Assembly (NCBI RefSeq): GCF_000426725.1
Contig: NZ_KE384560.1
Location: 1,076,960 to 1,140,959, forward strand
DNA from: Sporocytophaga myxococcoides DSM 11118
GTDB lineage: Bacteria; Bacteroidota; Bacteroidia; Cytophagales; Cytophagaceae
DNA: 64,000 nucleotides
Direction: 5' to 3'
Both the position numbers and the translations under genes were made by a program. Positions 25,861 through 33,710 of this stretch are shown here, one piece after another. The notes under the pieces were generated by a model that ran no database searches, had not been told where the DNA came from, and saw only the letters and a program-made list of their open reading frames with translations. The stretch's first letter is position 1; every line of letters begins with the position of its first letter.

Positions 25861-26214
25861 ATGCAAGTAACTTCAGTAGAAACAACAAAATGGGTCCTGG
25901 TGGCGAAAGAAGAGGATGTTCCGGCAAATGGTGGATCATGCGTGATGTATAAAAATGAGCAGATTGCGATATTCAACTTTAAAAAAAGAAATGAATGGTA
26001 TGCGACGCAGAATATGTGTCCACATAAAAAACAAATGATTCTTTCAAGAGGAATGATCGGAGATAAGGAATGTGAGCCTAAAGTTGCATGTCCTTACCAT
26101 AAGAAAAACTTCTCACTAAAGACAGGTGAAAACCTTAATGGAGAAGAATACAGCATTAAAACTTATCCTATTAAAGTTGAAGCAGGAAATGTGTATATTG
26201 GAGGTTTGGAATAA
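25861..26214 (+). CDS. nirD: Nitrite reductase (NADH), small subunit, Rieske type
   Basis: The 117-residue partner of NirB. It has a complete Rieske [2Fe-2S] ligand set: C53-P-H55 and C77-P-Y-H80. Some enterobacterial NirD proteins have lost these residues, so here the subunit can probably carry electrons rather than being purely structural. It is separated from nirB by 155 bases of repeats but lies on the same strand with no terminator that has a T-run. MoaCB follows 21 bases downstream. Confidence 0.92.
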   Translation: MQVTSVETTKWVLVAKEEDVPANGGSCVMYKNEQIAIFNFKKRNEWYATQNMCPHKKQMILSRGMIGDKECEPKVACPYHKKNFSLKTGENLNGEEYSIKTYPIKVEAGNVYIGGLE

Positions 26215-26235
26215 CAAACCTCTGCTATAACATTT

Positions 26236-27189
26236 ATGAGAGATATTACAGGAAAGCAAATTTCCCTTAGAACAGCTAAAGGTATGGGGGCTGTTCTTTG
26301 TGCCAAGGAGATTGTTGAACTGATTAAAAATGACAAACTTCCGAAAGGAAATCTTTTTGATGTCGCAAGAGCAGCCGCTTTTCTTGCTGCAAAAAATACC
26401 CAAAACCTAATCCCGCATTGTCACCCGGTTTCTATTGACGGGTTGAATATATCCTACAAATTTATTGATGAACTTACCGAAGAGGATGATCCTGAAGGAA
26501 AGCTTAAGGATCAGTCAGGAGTAGTAATTTTTGCCGAAGGTAAATCGATCGGAAGAACAGGAATTGAAATGGAGGTGCTTACTGCCATATCTGTTGCTGC
26601 ACTTACAATTTATGATTTGTTAAAGCCTTTGGGAAATAAAGAGATAGAGATATCTTCGATCAGGCTCCTTGATAAAACCGGTGGGAAGTCAGACAGAGCT
26701 AAATTTTCAAAAAGACAACATCAGGCTGCAATACTGGTATGTTCAGATTCCACAGCTGCAGGTACGAGAAAGGACAATTCTGGGTTAAAGATTAAAGAAA
26801 TGCTGGAACTTCATAATACAGAAGTGGTGGATTACCAGATTATTCCTGATGAAGAGGAGATGATTCAGAACCAGATTAAAGATTGGGTAAATCAGGATAT
26901 CGCATTTATTTTTACAACTGGTGGGACTGGGCTTGGGCCAAGAGATCATACAGTGGATGCTGTGCAAAAAATCCTTGATAGAGATGCACCTGGTATAGCT
27001 GAAGCAATGCGGGTTTATGGAGGAATGAGAACTCCATTGGCTATGATGTCCAGATCCATTGCAGGTTCAATAGGCGGTACCTTGATTGTTACTTTGCCTG
27101 GAAGTACTAACGGAGTGAAGGAGTCTCTGGAAGCTATATTACCTGCAGTATTTCATGCCAAAAGTATGCTTAGAGGAGGCGCACACTAA
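26236..27189 (+). CDS. moaCB: MoaC-MoaB fusion, molybdenum cofactor synthesis
   Basis: A bifunctional 317-residue protein. Residues 1-about 155 are MoaC (cPMP synthase): IPHCHPVSIDG with the catalytic His pair, the GIEMEVLTAISVA helix and LLDKTGGKSD. After a short linker, residues about 160-317 are a MoaB/MogA-type molybdopterin adenylyltransferase: CSDSTAAGTRKD, FTTGGTGLGPRD, and PGSTNGVKES. Such MoaCB fusions occur in other bacteria. The two parts catalyse non-consecutive steps, before and after molybdopterin synthase. It is in an operon with nirBD and moeA. Confidence 0.93.
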   Translation: MRDITGKQISLRTAKGMGAVLCAKEIVELIKNDKLPKGNLFDVARAAAFLAAKNTQNLIPHCHPVSIDGLNISYKFIDELTEEDDPEGKLKDQSGVVIFAEGKSIGRTGIEMEVLTAISVAALTIYDLLKPLGNKEIEISSIRLLDKTGGKSDRAKFSKRQHQAAILVCSDSTAAGTRKDNSGLKIKEMLELHNTEVVDYQIIPDEEEMIQNQIKDWVNQDIAFIFTTGGTGLGPRDHTVDAVQKILDRDAPGIAEAMRVYGGMRTPLAMMSRSIAGSIGGTLIVTLPGSTNGVKESLEAILPAVFHAKSMLRGGAH

Positions 27190-27193
27190 TCTG

Positions 27194-28390
27194 ATGCTTA
27201 CAGTTACCGAAGCTAGAAATCTGATATTGCAACAGGCAAGATCATTTGGCATTGAAACTATTTTGCTTTCTGAAGCATATGAAAGAGTTTTGGCTGAAGA
27301 TATCTATACAGACCGTGACTATCCTCCTTTTAACCGTTCTGCAATGGATGGTTATGCGCTTAAATTTAAAGACTTAAGTAATCATAAAGAATTCAGACTT
27401 GTTGACGATATGCTTGCCGGAGAGCGGATCAAGTCGTTGACAGAGGAGGGGACTTGCATTAAGATAATGACAGGAGCCCCTGTTCCGGAAGGTGCAGATC
27501 TTGTCATTCGTGTGGAAGATTCTGAAATAAATGATGGTATGGTGAAATTTAAATCACTTCCCTTCAGGAACTGGCTGAACATAGCGATGCAGGGAGAGGA
27601 TTCAAGGATCGGAGAAATGGTATTGAAAAAGTCAACCATTATTCATGCAAGCACTTCCGGTCTTCTGGCCTCACTGGGAAGAAGTAACGTTAAAGTTTAT
27701 TCTTTGCCAAAGGTATCTATCATCTCTACAGGAAATGAAATAAAAGCGGTCGGAGATTTTGTATTGCCTCATCAGATAAGAGATAGTAATTCTTATACCA
27801 TCGCTTCATTTTTTCAACATTATAATATTGAAATAGTATCAAGAAAACTGGTATCAGATCGTAAGGAAGAGATAAAGCACGCTATTGAAAGCTTAAAGGA
27901 TATGGATATTCTGATTCTTTCAGGAGGTGTTTCAATGGGGGATGCTGATTTTGTTCCGGAAGTGCTGAATGCTTGCGGTGTTAAGACAATATTTCACAAA
28001 GTTCAGATCAAACCAGGAAAGCCTCTTTGGTTTGGCATCCTGGATAATAAAACAGTTGTATTTGCATTACCTGGCAATCCTGTATCTTGTCAGGTTGCAT
28101 TTAAGGTATTCATAGAACCCTTTCTTAGGGCTTGTTTTGGACTTACTGCTTGTCAGACAATAAAGCTGCCTTTAACAAGTGCAAGGAAAAAAAAGAGTTC
28201 CTTTGAAGAATATTTCCCTTGCATTCTACTTCCATATGGACCTCACTCAGGTCTTCAACAAATTAGAAATAATGGTAGTGGTGATTTTACTTCTATTACA
28301 CGTTCTGCTGGCCTGTCAGTGCATCCGGCAGAAATTGAGGAGCTTAAAGAGGGAGATGTAGTTGAATTTATTCCCTGGAGAGGGATATAA
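27194..28390 (+). CDS. moeA: Molybdopterin molybdenumtransferase
   Basis: Inserts molybdate into adenylylated molybdopterin made by the MoaB part of the preceding gene. The 398-residue protein has YPPFNRSAMDGYAL near the N-terminus, the MoCF-binding fold with ILSGGVSMGDADFV and ALPGNPVSCQV, and a C-terminal barrel domain. The frame extends upstream to 27155 inside moaCB, but the ATG at 27194, 4 bases after the moaCB stop, gives the normal MoeA N-terminus (LTVTEARNLIL). It is the last gene of the nirB operon; no strong terminator is visible after it. Confidence 0.94.
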   Translation: MLTVTEARNLILQQARSFGIETILLSEAYERVLAEDIYTDRDYPPFNRSAMDGYALKFKDLSNHKEFRLVDDMLAGERIKSLTEEGTCIKIMTGAPVPEGADLVIRVEDSEINDGMVKFKSLPFRNWLNIAMQGEDSRIGEMVLKKSTIIHASTSGLLASLGRSNVKVYSLPKVSIISTGNEIKAVGDFVLPHQIRDSNSYTIASFFQHYNIEIVSRKLVSDRKEEIKHAIESLKDMDILILSGGVSMGDADFVPEVLNACGVKTIFHKVQIKPGKPLWFGILDNKTVVFALPGNPVSCQVAFKVFIEPFLRACFGLTACQTIKLPLTSARKKKSSFEEYFPCILLPYGPHSGLQQIRNNGSGDFTSITRSAGLSVHPAEIEELKEGDVVEFIPWRGI

Positions 28391-28663
28391 ATAATAATGC
28401 TTACCCTATTTTGGGTGGTAACCGAAGTTGCAATTGCAGGTCAAAAAATTCTCTAATTAAAAATGAACTTGGAAGGTGAGGTGTTTATTTTCGAACACTA
28501 TATCCAAATTTTTAACCTTCTCATAGATTGGAAAAGATTGTTACAGAAGGTGATATAGTCGCAAAGTCACTACTTTGTATCTTTTTGAAAAGACGTATTC
28601 GGTAAAGGCTCAAATGCCAGCTTGCCCCCTTAATTGCCTATAGATATTTTCATTTAAAGTCTA
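28391..28663. other. Spacer after moeA, nothing recognised
   Basis: About 270 bases with no credible gene. A weak stem with ACCC and GGGT arms lies near 28404-28417, without a T-tract. Nothing else stands out. Confidence 0.4.
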
Positions 28664-28671
28664 TACTTTTG
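28664..28671 (+). promoter_or_regulatory. Probable -7 element of the porin-family gene
   Basis: TACTTTTG, matching TAnnTTTG, 28 bases before the ATG at 28700. No clear TTTG lies at -33. Confidence 0.4.
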
Positions 28672-28699
28672 AATTGATTTATGTTTTACAATTAAGAGT

Positions 28700-29467
28700 A
28701 TGAAAAAAGTTTATTTGATTGCCCTTTTATTTTTAATTCTTGGAGGTACTAGTGCTTTTTCACAATCCAAGGGTAATATACACTGGTCATTTAGATTTGC
28801 ACCAGGACTGAATGTAGCAACAGTGAAAGATCCTGATCCTACTCCATCTGGATTTCATTATGTGGCAGATGGAGCGACTACAAAGGAGGGAAATGTCGGA
28901 GGTATTAGTCTGGGCGCCAATCTTGAATATTTTGTGAATGATAATTTTGCATTTACACCAGGCCTTTGGTTTACTACAAAAAATATACTTATCAGAAATA
29001 CAGATGGTAATTATTCGGGAGTCTCCAAATACAACCTTTTTTATATACAAGTCCCATTGATTGGCAAATACTATACAAAAGAAATTATAGATAATTTAAA
29101 GCTTGTGTTTGCATTCGGACCTACATTAGATTTTAAACTTTCTGAAAATATAAATGGCGGAGATGGAGCACATTACTGGAACCTGGCTAAAAATGAGTTC
29201 TGGGATGATCCTTCTCGTGGAAGAAACGGGGATAACAGACCTCAAAGTTTGTTTAATCCTTTTGATATGGGACTTATCTTTAGTGCAGGAGCAGATTATG
29301 CTCTGAACGACAAGATCAGCCTATATGCAGGGTTGAGCTTAAACAAAGGACTTGTAAATATGATTCACCCGAATTTAAAATTTAATGATCCTTATAGAAC
29401 AAAAGTCAATTCAAGTGTTAAGATAAAAAGCAATATAATTGCTTTAGACTTTGGTGTTAAATTCTAA
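28700..29467 (+). CDS. Outer-membrane beta-barrel protein (porin/PorT-like family)
   Basis: A 255-residue exported protein. The signal peptide ends near SAFSQ. Alternating hydrophobic strands follow, in the pattern of the Bacteroidota OMP beta-barrel family: IHWSFRFAPGLNVATV, GGISLGANLEYFVND, FAFTPGLWFTTKNI, YIQVPLIGKYYTK and a final strand IIALDFGVKF ending in Phe. About eight strands can be read. No partner is encoded next to it: moeA is upstream on the same strand and the next gene is convergent. Function unknown. Confidence 0.75.
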   Translation: MKKVYLIALLFLILGGTSAFSQSKGNIHWSFRFAPGLNVATVKDPDPTPSGFHYVADGATTKEGNVGGISLGANLEYFVNDNFAFTPGLWFTTKNILIRNTDGNYSGVSKYNLFYIQVPLIGKYYTKEIIDNLKLVFAFGPTLDFKLSENINGGDGAHYWNLAKNEFWDDPSRGRNGDNRPQSLFNPFDMGLIFSAGADYALNDKISLYAGLSLNKGLVNMIHPNLKFNDPYRTKVNSSVKIKSNIIALDFGVKF

Positions 29468-29488
29468 AAAGATAATGATATGGTATTA

Positions 29489-29567
29489 AGTTAAAAGTCT
29501 AAAGTTAAAAGTTAAGTCCTTAAACAGCTTTCAATTTTAGACTTTCAACTTTCAACTCTAACTTTTA
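29489..29567. repeat. Inverted heptad arrays, probable bidirectional terminator
   Basis: Four 7-base units, AGTTAAA, AGTCTAA, AGTTAAA, AGTTAAG (29489-29516), face an inverted array of like units (about 29538-29565: TTAGACT, TTCAACT, TTCAACT, CTAACTT). The two arrays can pair imperfectly as one long hairpin between the convergent genes ending at 29467 and 29568. They are related to the array at 25710. Confidence 0.55.
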
Positions 29568-30476
29568 TTACTCTTCCTGCATTTTGGGCAATGAATAAGC
29601 CATGCTGGAGGGGACGATTTTATGATGATATCTTTTTACATAAACCTGTGTAAACTCTGCACCAAAAAGGAGAAGCAAACAGGAATAATAGATCCACAAG
29701 AGAATAAGAATTATTGATCCAGCTGCACCAAATACCGACTCAGGTGATACTTTATTAAAGTACATGTTGAGACATATTTTTCCCAGGTAAAATAATATAG
29801 TAGTAAGAAATGCGCCAACCCACAATGCATTAAATTTAATCTTTATGTCCGGCAGATATTTAAATATAAGCGCAAAGAGGATTGTCTGTATTGAAAACGA
29901 AATAATAAAATCAAACAAATAAAATATATAAATCGAGAATCCCGGAATGATAAGAGTAAGAAAGGAGCTGATGGATGATATAACTGAAGACAAAATGATG
30001 GAGATAAAGAGAAGCAAACCAACTATAAGTATAAGGCTAAACGATTCAACTCTGTCTCGTAATAGCTTGATCCAGCCTGCTTCTTTTTTAACTTTGACCT
30101 GCCATACCTGATTGAGTGAGGTTTGCAGTTGAATAAATACTCCTGTAGCACTTACCATGAGCACACATACTCCCACTATTACCAATATGTCTGAGCGCGG
30201 CTGTTGAGATGCATTTACTATTATCTGCTGAATTTGTTTGGCAGTATCTTTACCCATTAGCATATTAATTTTTTCCGCAATATCCCCCTCAATGACTTTC
30301 TTTCCCAGAAAGATTCCCATGGTATTAATGATTATAATCAATATCCCTGGTAGTGATATTAAAGCATAAAATGAAACAGCAGCTGCATGTGTAAATGCAT
30401 CATCATTGTTCCATTTAATAATGGTTTCCTTAAAAAGGCTTCCTATATCTCTGATTCTGAAACCATGCTTCTCCAT
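29568..30476 (-). CDS. YihY/BrkB family inner-membrane protein
   Basis: A 302-residue integral membrane protein with about six helices. It has the family opening (WNNDDAFTHAAAVSFYALISLPGILIII), where a short cytoplasmic helix with the AAxxxFYAL phrase precedes TM1, then GVFIQLQTSLNQVWQV and the late GAAGSIILILLWIYYSCLLLLFGAEFTQVY segment. The family was once misnamed ribonuclease BN; its function is not settled. No operon partners. Confidence 0.88.
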   Translation of the reverse strand: MEKHGFRIRDIGSLFKETIIKWNNDDAFTHAAAVSFYALISLPGILIIIINTMGIFLGKKVIEGDIAEKINMLMGKDTAKQIQQIIVNASQQPRSDILVIVGVCVLMVSATGVFIQLQTSLNQVWQVKVKKEAGWIKLLRDRVESFSLILIVGLLLFISIILSSVISSISSFLTLIIPGFSIYIFYLFDFIISFSIQTILFALIFKYLPDIKIKFNALWVGAFLTTILFYLGKICLNMYFNKVSPESVFGAAGSIILILLWIYYSCLLLLFGAEFTQVYVKRYHHKIVPSSMAYSLPKMQEE

Positions 30477-30647
30477 AATATGCCTTTACCAGGTAACATA
30501 TTATTACGTGAGCTTTGTTCTCTCAGCGCAGTTTTATAGATATAAGGGAGTTTTAATAACACTTTTTTTTGTAAAAACAAATTGAAAAGTGCTTAGTTAA
30601 GATTGAAGTTTTAAAATTACTAGAGGTCTTACTGAATTTATAGAATC

Positions 30648-32762
30648 ATGAAAAATCTCCTTTTTATCCTTGCCGGTTTATTTATTACTGTAAACGTAAT
30701 GGGACAATGTTTGCAGGTAAATGTCGGAGTTGTGATAGAGCAAGAAGCGGATCCGTGCAAAGGACCAGTCATTCTTGATGCAAATGTTCCCGGCGCAACA
30801 TACCTCTGGAATACCGGAGAAACTACTAAGCAGATAACTGTTACCAAAACAGATACTTTTACAGTAATCGTCGATAAGGCAGGATGTATAGGTGTAGATA
30901 CAGTACCGGTTATTTTTCTTGAAAGTCCAATCGTTTATTTAGGGTCAGATCCATTACCACGTTGTGGTGGCTGCGTTACTCTGGATGTTGGGGATCAGGG
31001 CGGAGCAAAAGTAATCTGGAGTACAGGAGATTCTTCTCAGGTAGTAAAATACTGCGATATTGGAGTGAATAAAGTATGGGCAACAGTTACGAATGATCTT
31101 GGCTGTACTGTTTCTGATACTATCGAGGTAGCTGTGAAGCCTGGTTATGGTATTGATCTAGGTGCTTCTGACACAACTGTATGTGCAGACAGTATAATTA
31201 TTTCCCCCCACAGTTCCTTTGGTGGCAAATATAAATGGAATACCGGTCAGTCAGATACTTCTATTGTAGTGAAACAATCCGGAATTTATTATATAAGTAT
31301 TTTTGATATCGCCGGTTGTAGCCCTGCTGATACAGTAAGCGATACAATCAGAGTAAAATTAAGCGATTCTCCAATTGTCGATCTGGGACCTGATCCTGAT
31401 GTAAAATGCGGTGGATGTGTTTTGCTTGATGCCAGTCCTCTTAGCGATGCAAAATACTGGTGGAACACAGGAGATACGACTTCCTCCATTCAGTATTGCA
31501 AAACAGGATTTACAAGTGTATGCGTTAAGGTTACAACTTCAGAAGGTTGCTTTGATGCAGATACAATAAAGATAAATATTAAAGAAGGTTATGATCCTTC
31601 ATTAGGTGAAGATGTAACATTATGCGGAGATAGTCTTATTATCCGGTCTGCAGATGTTGGAAGAAATATAATCTGGAATACTGGGGAAACTTCAGATTCA
31701 ATCATCGTGAAAAGTTCCGGAGTGTATTATGTCTCTATTACAGATATCCCCGGATGCAATCCTGCAGATACAACTTCAGACACAATCACTGTGACGCTTA
31801 ATAAATTACCAATTGTCAATCTCGGACCTGACCCAGATAAAAAATGTACAGGATGTTTTACTCTCGATGCAGGAGCAGCAACAGGAGGGACATATCAATG
31901 GAGTACTGGTGAAACATCTCAGCAAATTTCTTATTGCAAAACCGGGGAGAATAATGTCTGGGCCAAAGTAACAGATAGTAATTTTTGCAGTGCATCCGAT
32001 ACAATCATCCTGTTTATCAGGGATGACTTAGAAGCCATACTTGGTAAAGATACTACATTATGCGGGCAGGAAGTAACGTTAAAGAGTCCCTTGCTTCAAG
32101 GTGATTATATCTGGAGCACAGGTGAAACTACTTCTGAAATAACAGTTCATGAGTCTGGTTTTTATGCTCTTAAAGTTTTCAATGTGAATGGCTGCTTACC
32201 TGAAGATACATTGACAGATACTCTGGAAGTAAGTTTTGTGGAAGTGCTTGCAAACCCTACTTCAATTCTGGATTTAAGCTCTGCATGCGGAAAGCTTGAA
32301 TTCATGGTAAATCCAGTACCTGGAGCAAGCTCATATGAATGGAAAGTTCCAGATGGATGGAAAATTCTTAGTGGTCAGGGTACAAACCTTGTAGAATTGG
32401 AATCCAATGAAATGAAGCAAGGTACAATTACTGTAAAGGCCAACAATAGTATGGCAAACTGTGCCAGTGGTGAAGCTTCCATTGAATCTAATGAATCCAT
32501 CTATTCGGTGCATGTGCCTAATACATTCTCTCCTAATAGCGATGGTATTAACGACCTTTGGATATTAAGAAACATAGAACACTTTCCTGACAATGAGCTA
32601 GTTGTTCTGAACCGCTGGGGCAATGAAGTATATAAGAAAAGGGGATATAAAAATACCTGGGATGGAAGCAATTTGAATGAAGGTACCTATTACTTCAAGC
32701 TGAAAATCAGGTTTTGTAACTCAGAAAAAACTATCGTTAATTATTTAACCATTGTAAGATAA
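30648..32762 (+). CDS. Repeat-rich secreted protein with type B T9SS sorting domain
   Basis: A 704-residue surface protein. A signal peptide (ending MGQ, about residue 20) is followed by about 500 residues of Ig-like repeats of two alternating types. One contains LGPDPDxKCGGC plus a YCKTG phrase; the other contains LGxDxTLCGDS plus SGVYYVSI and an ADT ending. Both have W-N/S-TG-x-T/S at the strand centre. Each repeat carries a Cys pair. A unique region (about 532-620) precedes the C-terminal gliding-motility-type sorting domain (about 622-704, PNTFSPNSDGINDLW, LNRWGNEVY, GTYYFKL). It is the first gene of an operon with a PorP/SprF protein and an OmpA/LysM protein, the usual setting for type B cargo such as adhesins. 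Confidence 0.88.
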   Translation: MKNLLFILAGLFITVNVMGQCLQVNVGVVIEQEADPCKGPVILDANVPGATYLWNTGETTKQITVTKTDTFTVIVDKAGCIGVDTVPVIFLESPIVYLGSDPLPRCGGCVTLDVGDQGGAKVIWSTGDSSQVVKYCDIGVNKVWATVTNDLGCTVSDTIEVAVKPGYGIDLGASDTTVCADSIIISPHSSFGGKYKWNTGQSDTSIVVKQSGIYYISIFDIAGCSPADTVSDTIRVKLSDSPIVDLGPDPDVKCGGCVLLDASPLSDAKYWWNTGDTTSSIQYCKTGFTSVCVKVTTSEGCFDADTIKINIKEGYDPSLGEDVTLCGDSLIIRSADVGRNIIWNTGETSDSIIVKSSGVYYVSITDIPGCNPADTTSDTITVTLNKLPIVNLGPDPDKKCTGCFTLDAGAATGGTYQWSTGETSQQISYCKTGENNVWAKVTDSNFCSASDTIILFIRDDLEAILGKDTTLCGQEVTLKSPLLQGDYIWSTGETTSEITVHESGFYALKVFNVNGCLPEDTLTDTLEVSFVEVLANPTSILDLSSACGKLEFMVNPVPGASSYEWKVPDGWKILSGQGTNLVELESNEMKQGTITVKANNSMANCASGEASIESNESIYSVHVPNTFSPNSDGINDLWILRNIEHFPDNELVVLNRWGNEVYKKRGYKNTWDGSNLNEGTYYFKLKIRFCNSEKTIVNYLTIVR

Positions 32763-32765
32763 GTG

Positions 32766-33710
32766 ATGAGAAAATTATTTACTTCCGTAATTCTTTTGTT
32801 CTCTGTTCATTGTTATGCCCAGCAGACATTACAATTCAGTCAATATCTGTTCAATGGCGTAGTAATAAATCCTGCCTATGCGGGAAGCAGGGAAGCAATT
32901 AATATTAATGGCCTTTACAGAAAGCAATGGTCAAAGGTAAATGGAGAACCAAACTCTATAACGTTAAGTGGAGATATGCCGCTATACTGGAATAAAGCAG
33001 GTGTTGGAGCTTATTTCATTCATGATGAACTTGGTGCTCAATTTCAGAATTCATTCTTCGGATCTTTTGCTTATAGAATAAAAGTATCCTCAAAAGGAAG
33101 GCTAGCGTTGGGAGTAGCTGCAGGTATTACTAATTATGGTATAGATGGAAATAAGTTAACAACAGATCAGCCAAATGATCCAGCTGTACCTATAGGACGT
33201 GAAGCAAAAACCAGAGCAGCTTTTCAGGGAGGACTTTATTTCAATACCGACAGATTTTTTGTAGGCTTATCATTGAATAACGTGGTGGTAAACATGAGTA
33301 AAGGATCCGACATGATTCCATCCCAAAGAAAGCACTTGTTTCTGGCAGCTGGTTTCGTTTCTCAGATCGTTGAAAAAATAAAGATCAGACCAAGTATTAT
33401 GATTAAGGAAGACTTAAAAGGGCCTACTAATGGCGATGCTTCAGTCTTCTTTATCTTTAACGATATCGTTTGGCTGGGAGGTTCTTATAGAAGCAGAGTC
33501 TTTAATAAAAATGATGTGGAAGATGTGGGAACAGCAAAAGATGCTGTGGTAATTATGGCAGAAGTTTTCCCTATTCCAAATCTGAGGCTGGGATACTCTT
33601 ATGATATTTCATTAAATAGTTTTAAAGACTTTGCTACCCACGAAATCTCTGCGGGATACAATATTAACAGAAAAGGCGGATCAAAAATGTTAACACCAAG
33701 ATACTTTTAA
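32766..33710 (+). CDS. PorP/SprF family T9SS outer-membrane protein
   Basis: A 314-residue predicted beta-barrel with a signal peptide ending CYAQ and the family hallmark at the mature N-terminus (FSQYLFNGVVINPAYAGS...YRKQWSKVNGEP). PorP/SprF proteins work with the type IX system; SprF is needed for export of the SprB adhesin of Flavobacterium johnsoniae, and others are paired with type B cargo. The frame also has a GTG at 32763, but the ATG at 32766, 3 bases after the cargo stop, is preferred. The stop codon overlaps the next start. This is probably the dedicated partner of the preceding repeat protein. Confidence 0.92.
   Translation: MRKLFTSVILLFSVHCYAQQTLQFSQYLFNGVVINPAYAGSREAININGLYRKQWSKVNGEPNSITLSGDMPLYWNKAGVGAYFIHDELGAQFQNSFFGSFAYRIKVSSKGRLALGVAAGITNYGIDGNKLTTDQPNDPAVPIGREAKTRAAFQGGLYFNTDRFFVGLSLNNVVVNMSKGSDMIPSQRKHLFLAAGFVSQIVEKIKIRPSIMIKEDLKGPTNGDASVFFIFNDIVWLGGSYRSRVFNKNDVEDVGTAKDAVVIMAEVFPIPNLRLGYSYDISLNSFKDFATHEISAGYNINRKGGSKMLTPRYF

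Noticed and set aside
27155-27193. Earlier start for moeA inside the moaCB gene
   Set aside because: It would overlap moaCB by 35 bases and give a non-family N-terminus; the ATG at 27194 follows the moaCB stop by 4 bases.
25710-29567. Short regular repeats considered as a CRISPR array
   Set aside because: Units are only 7 bases, have no unique spacers of constant size, and no cas genes are near.
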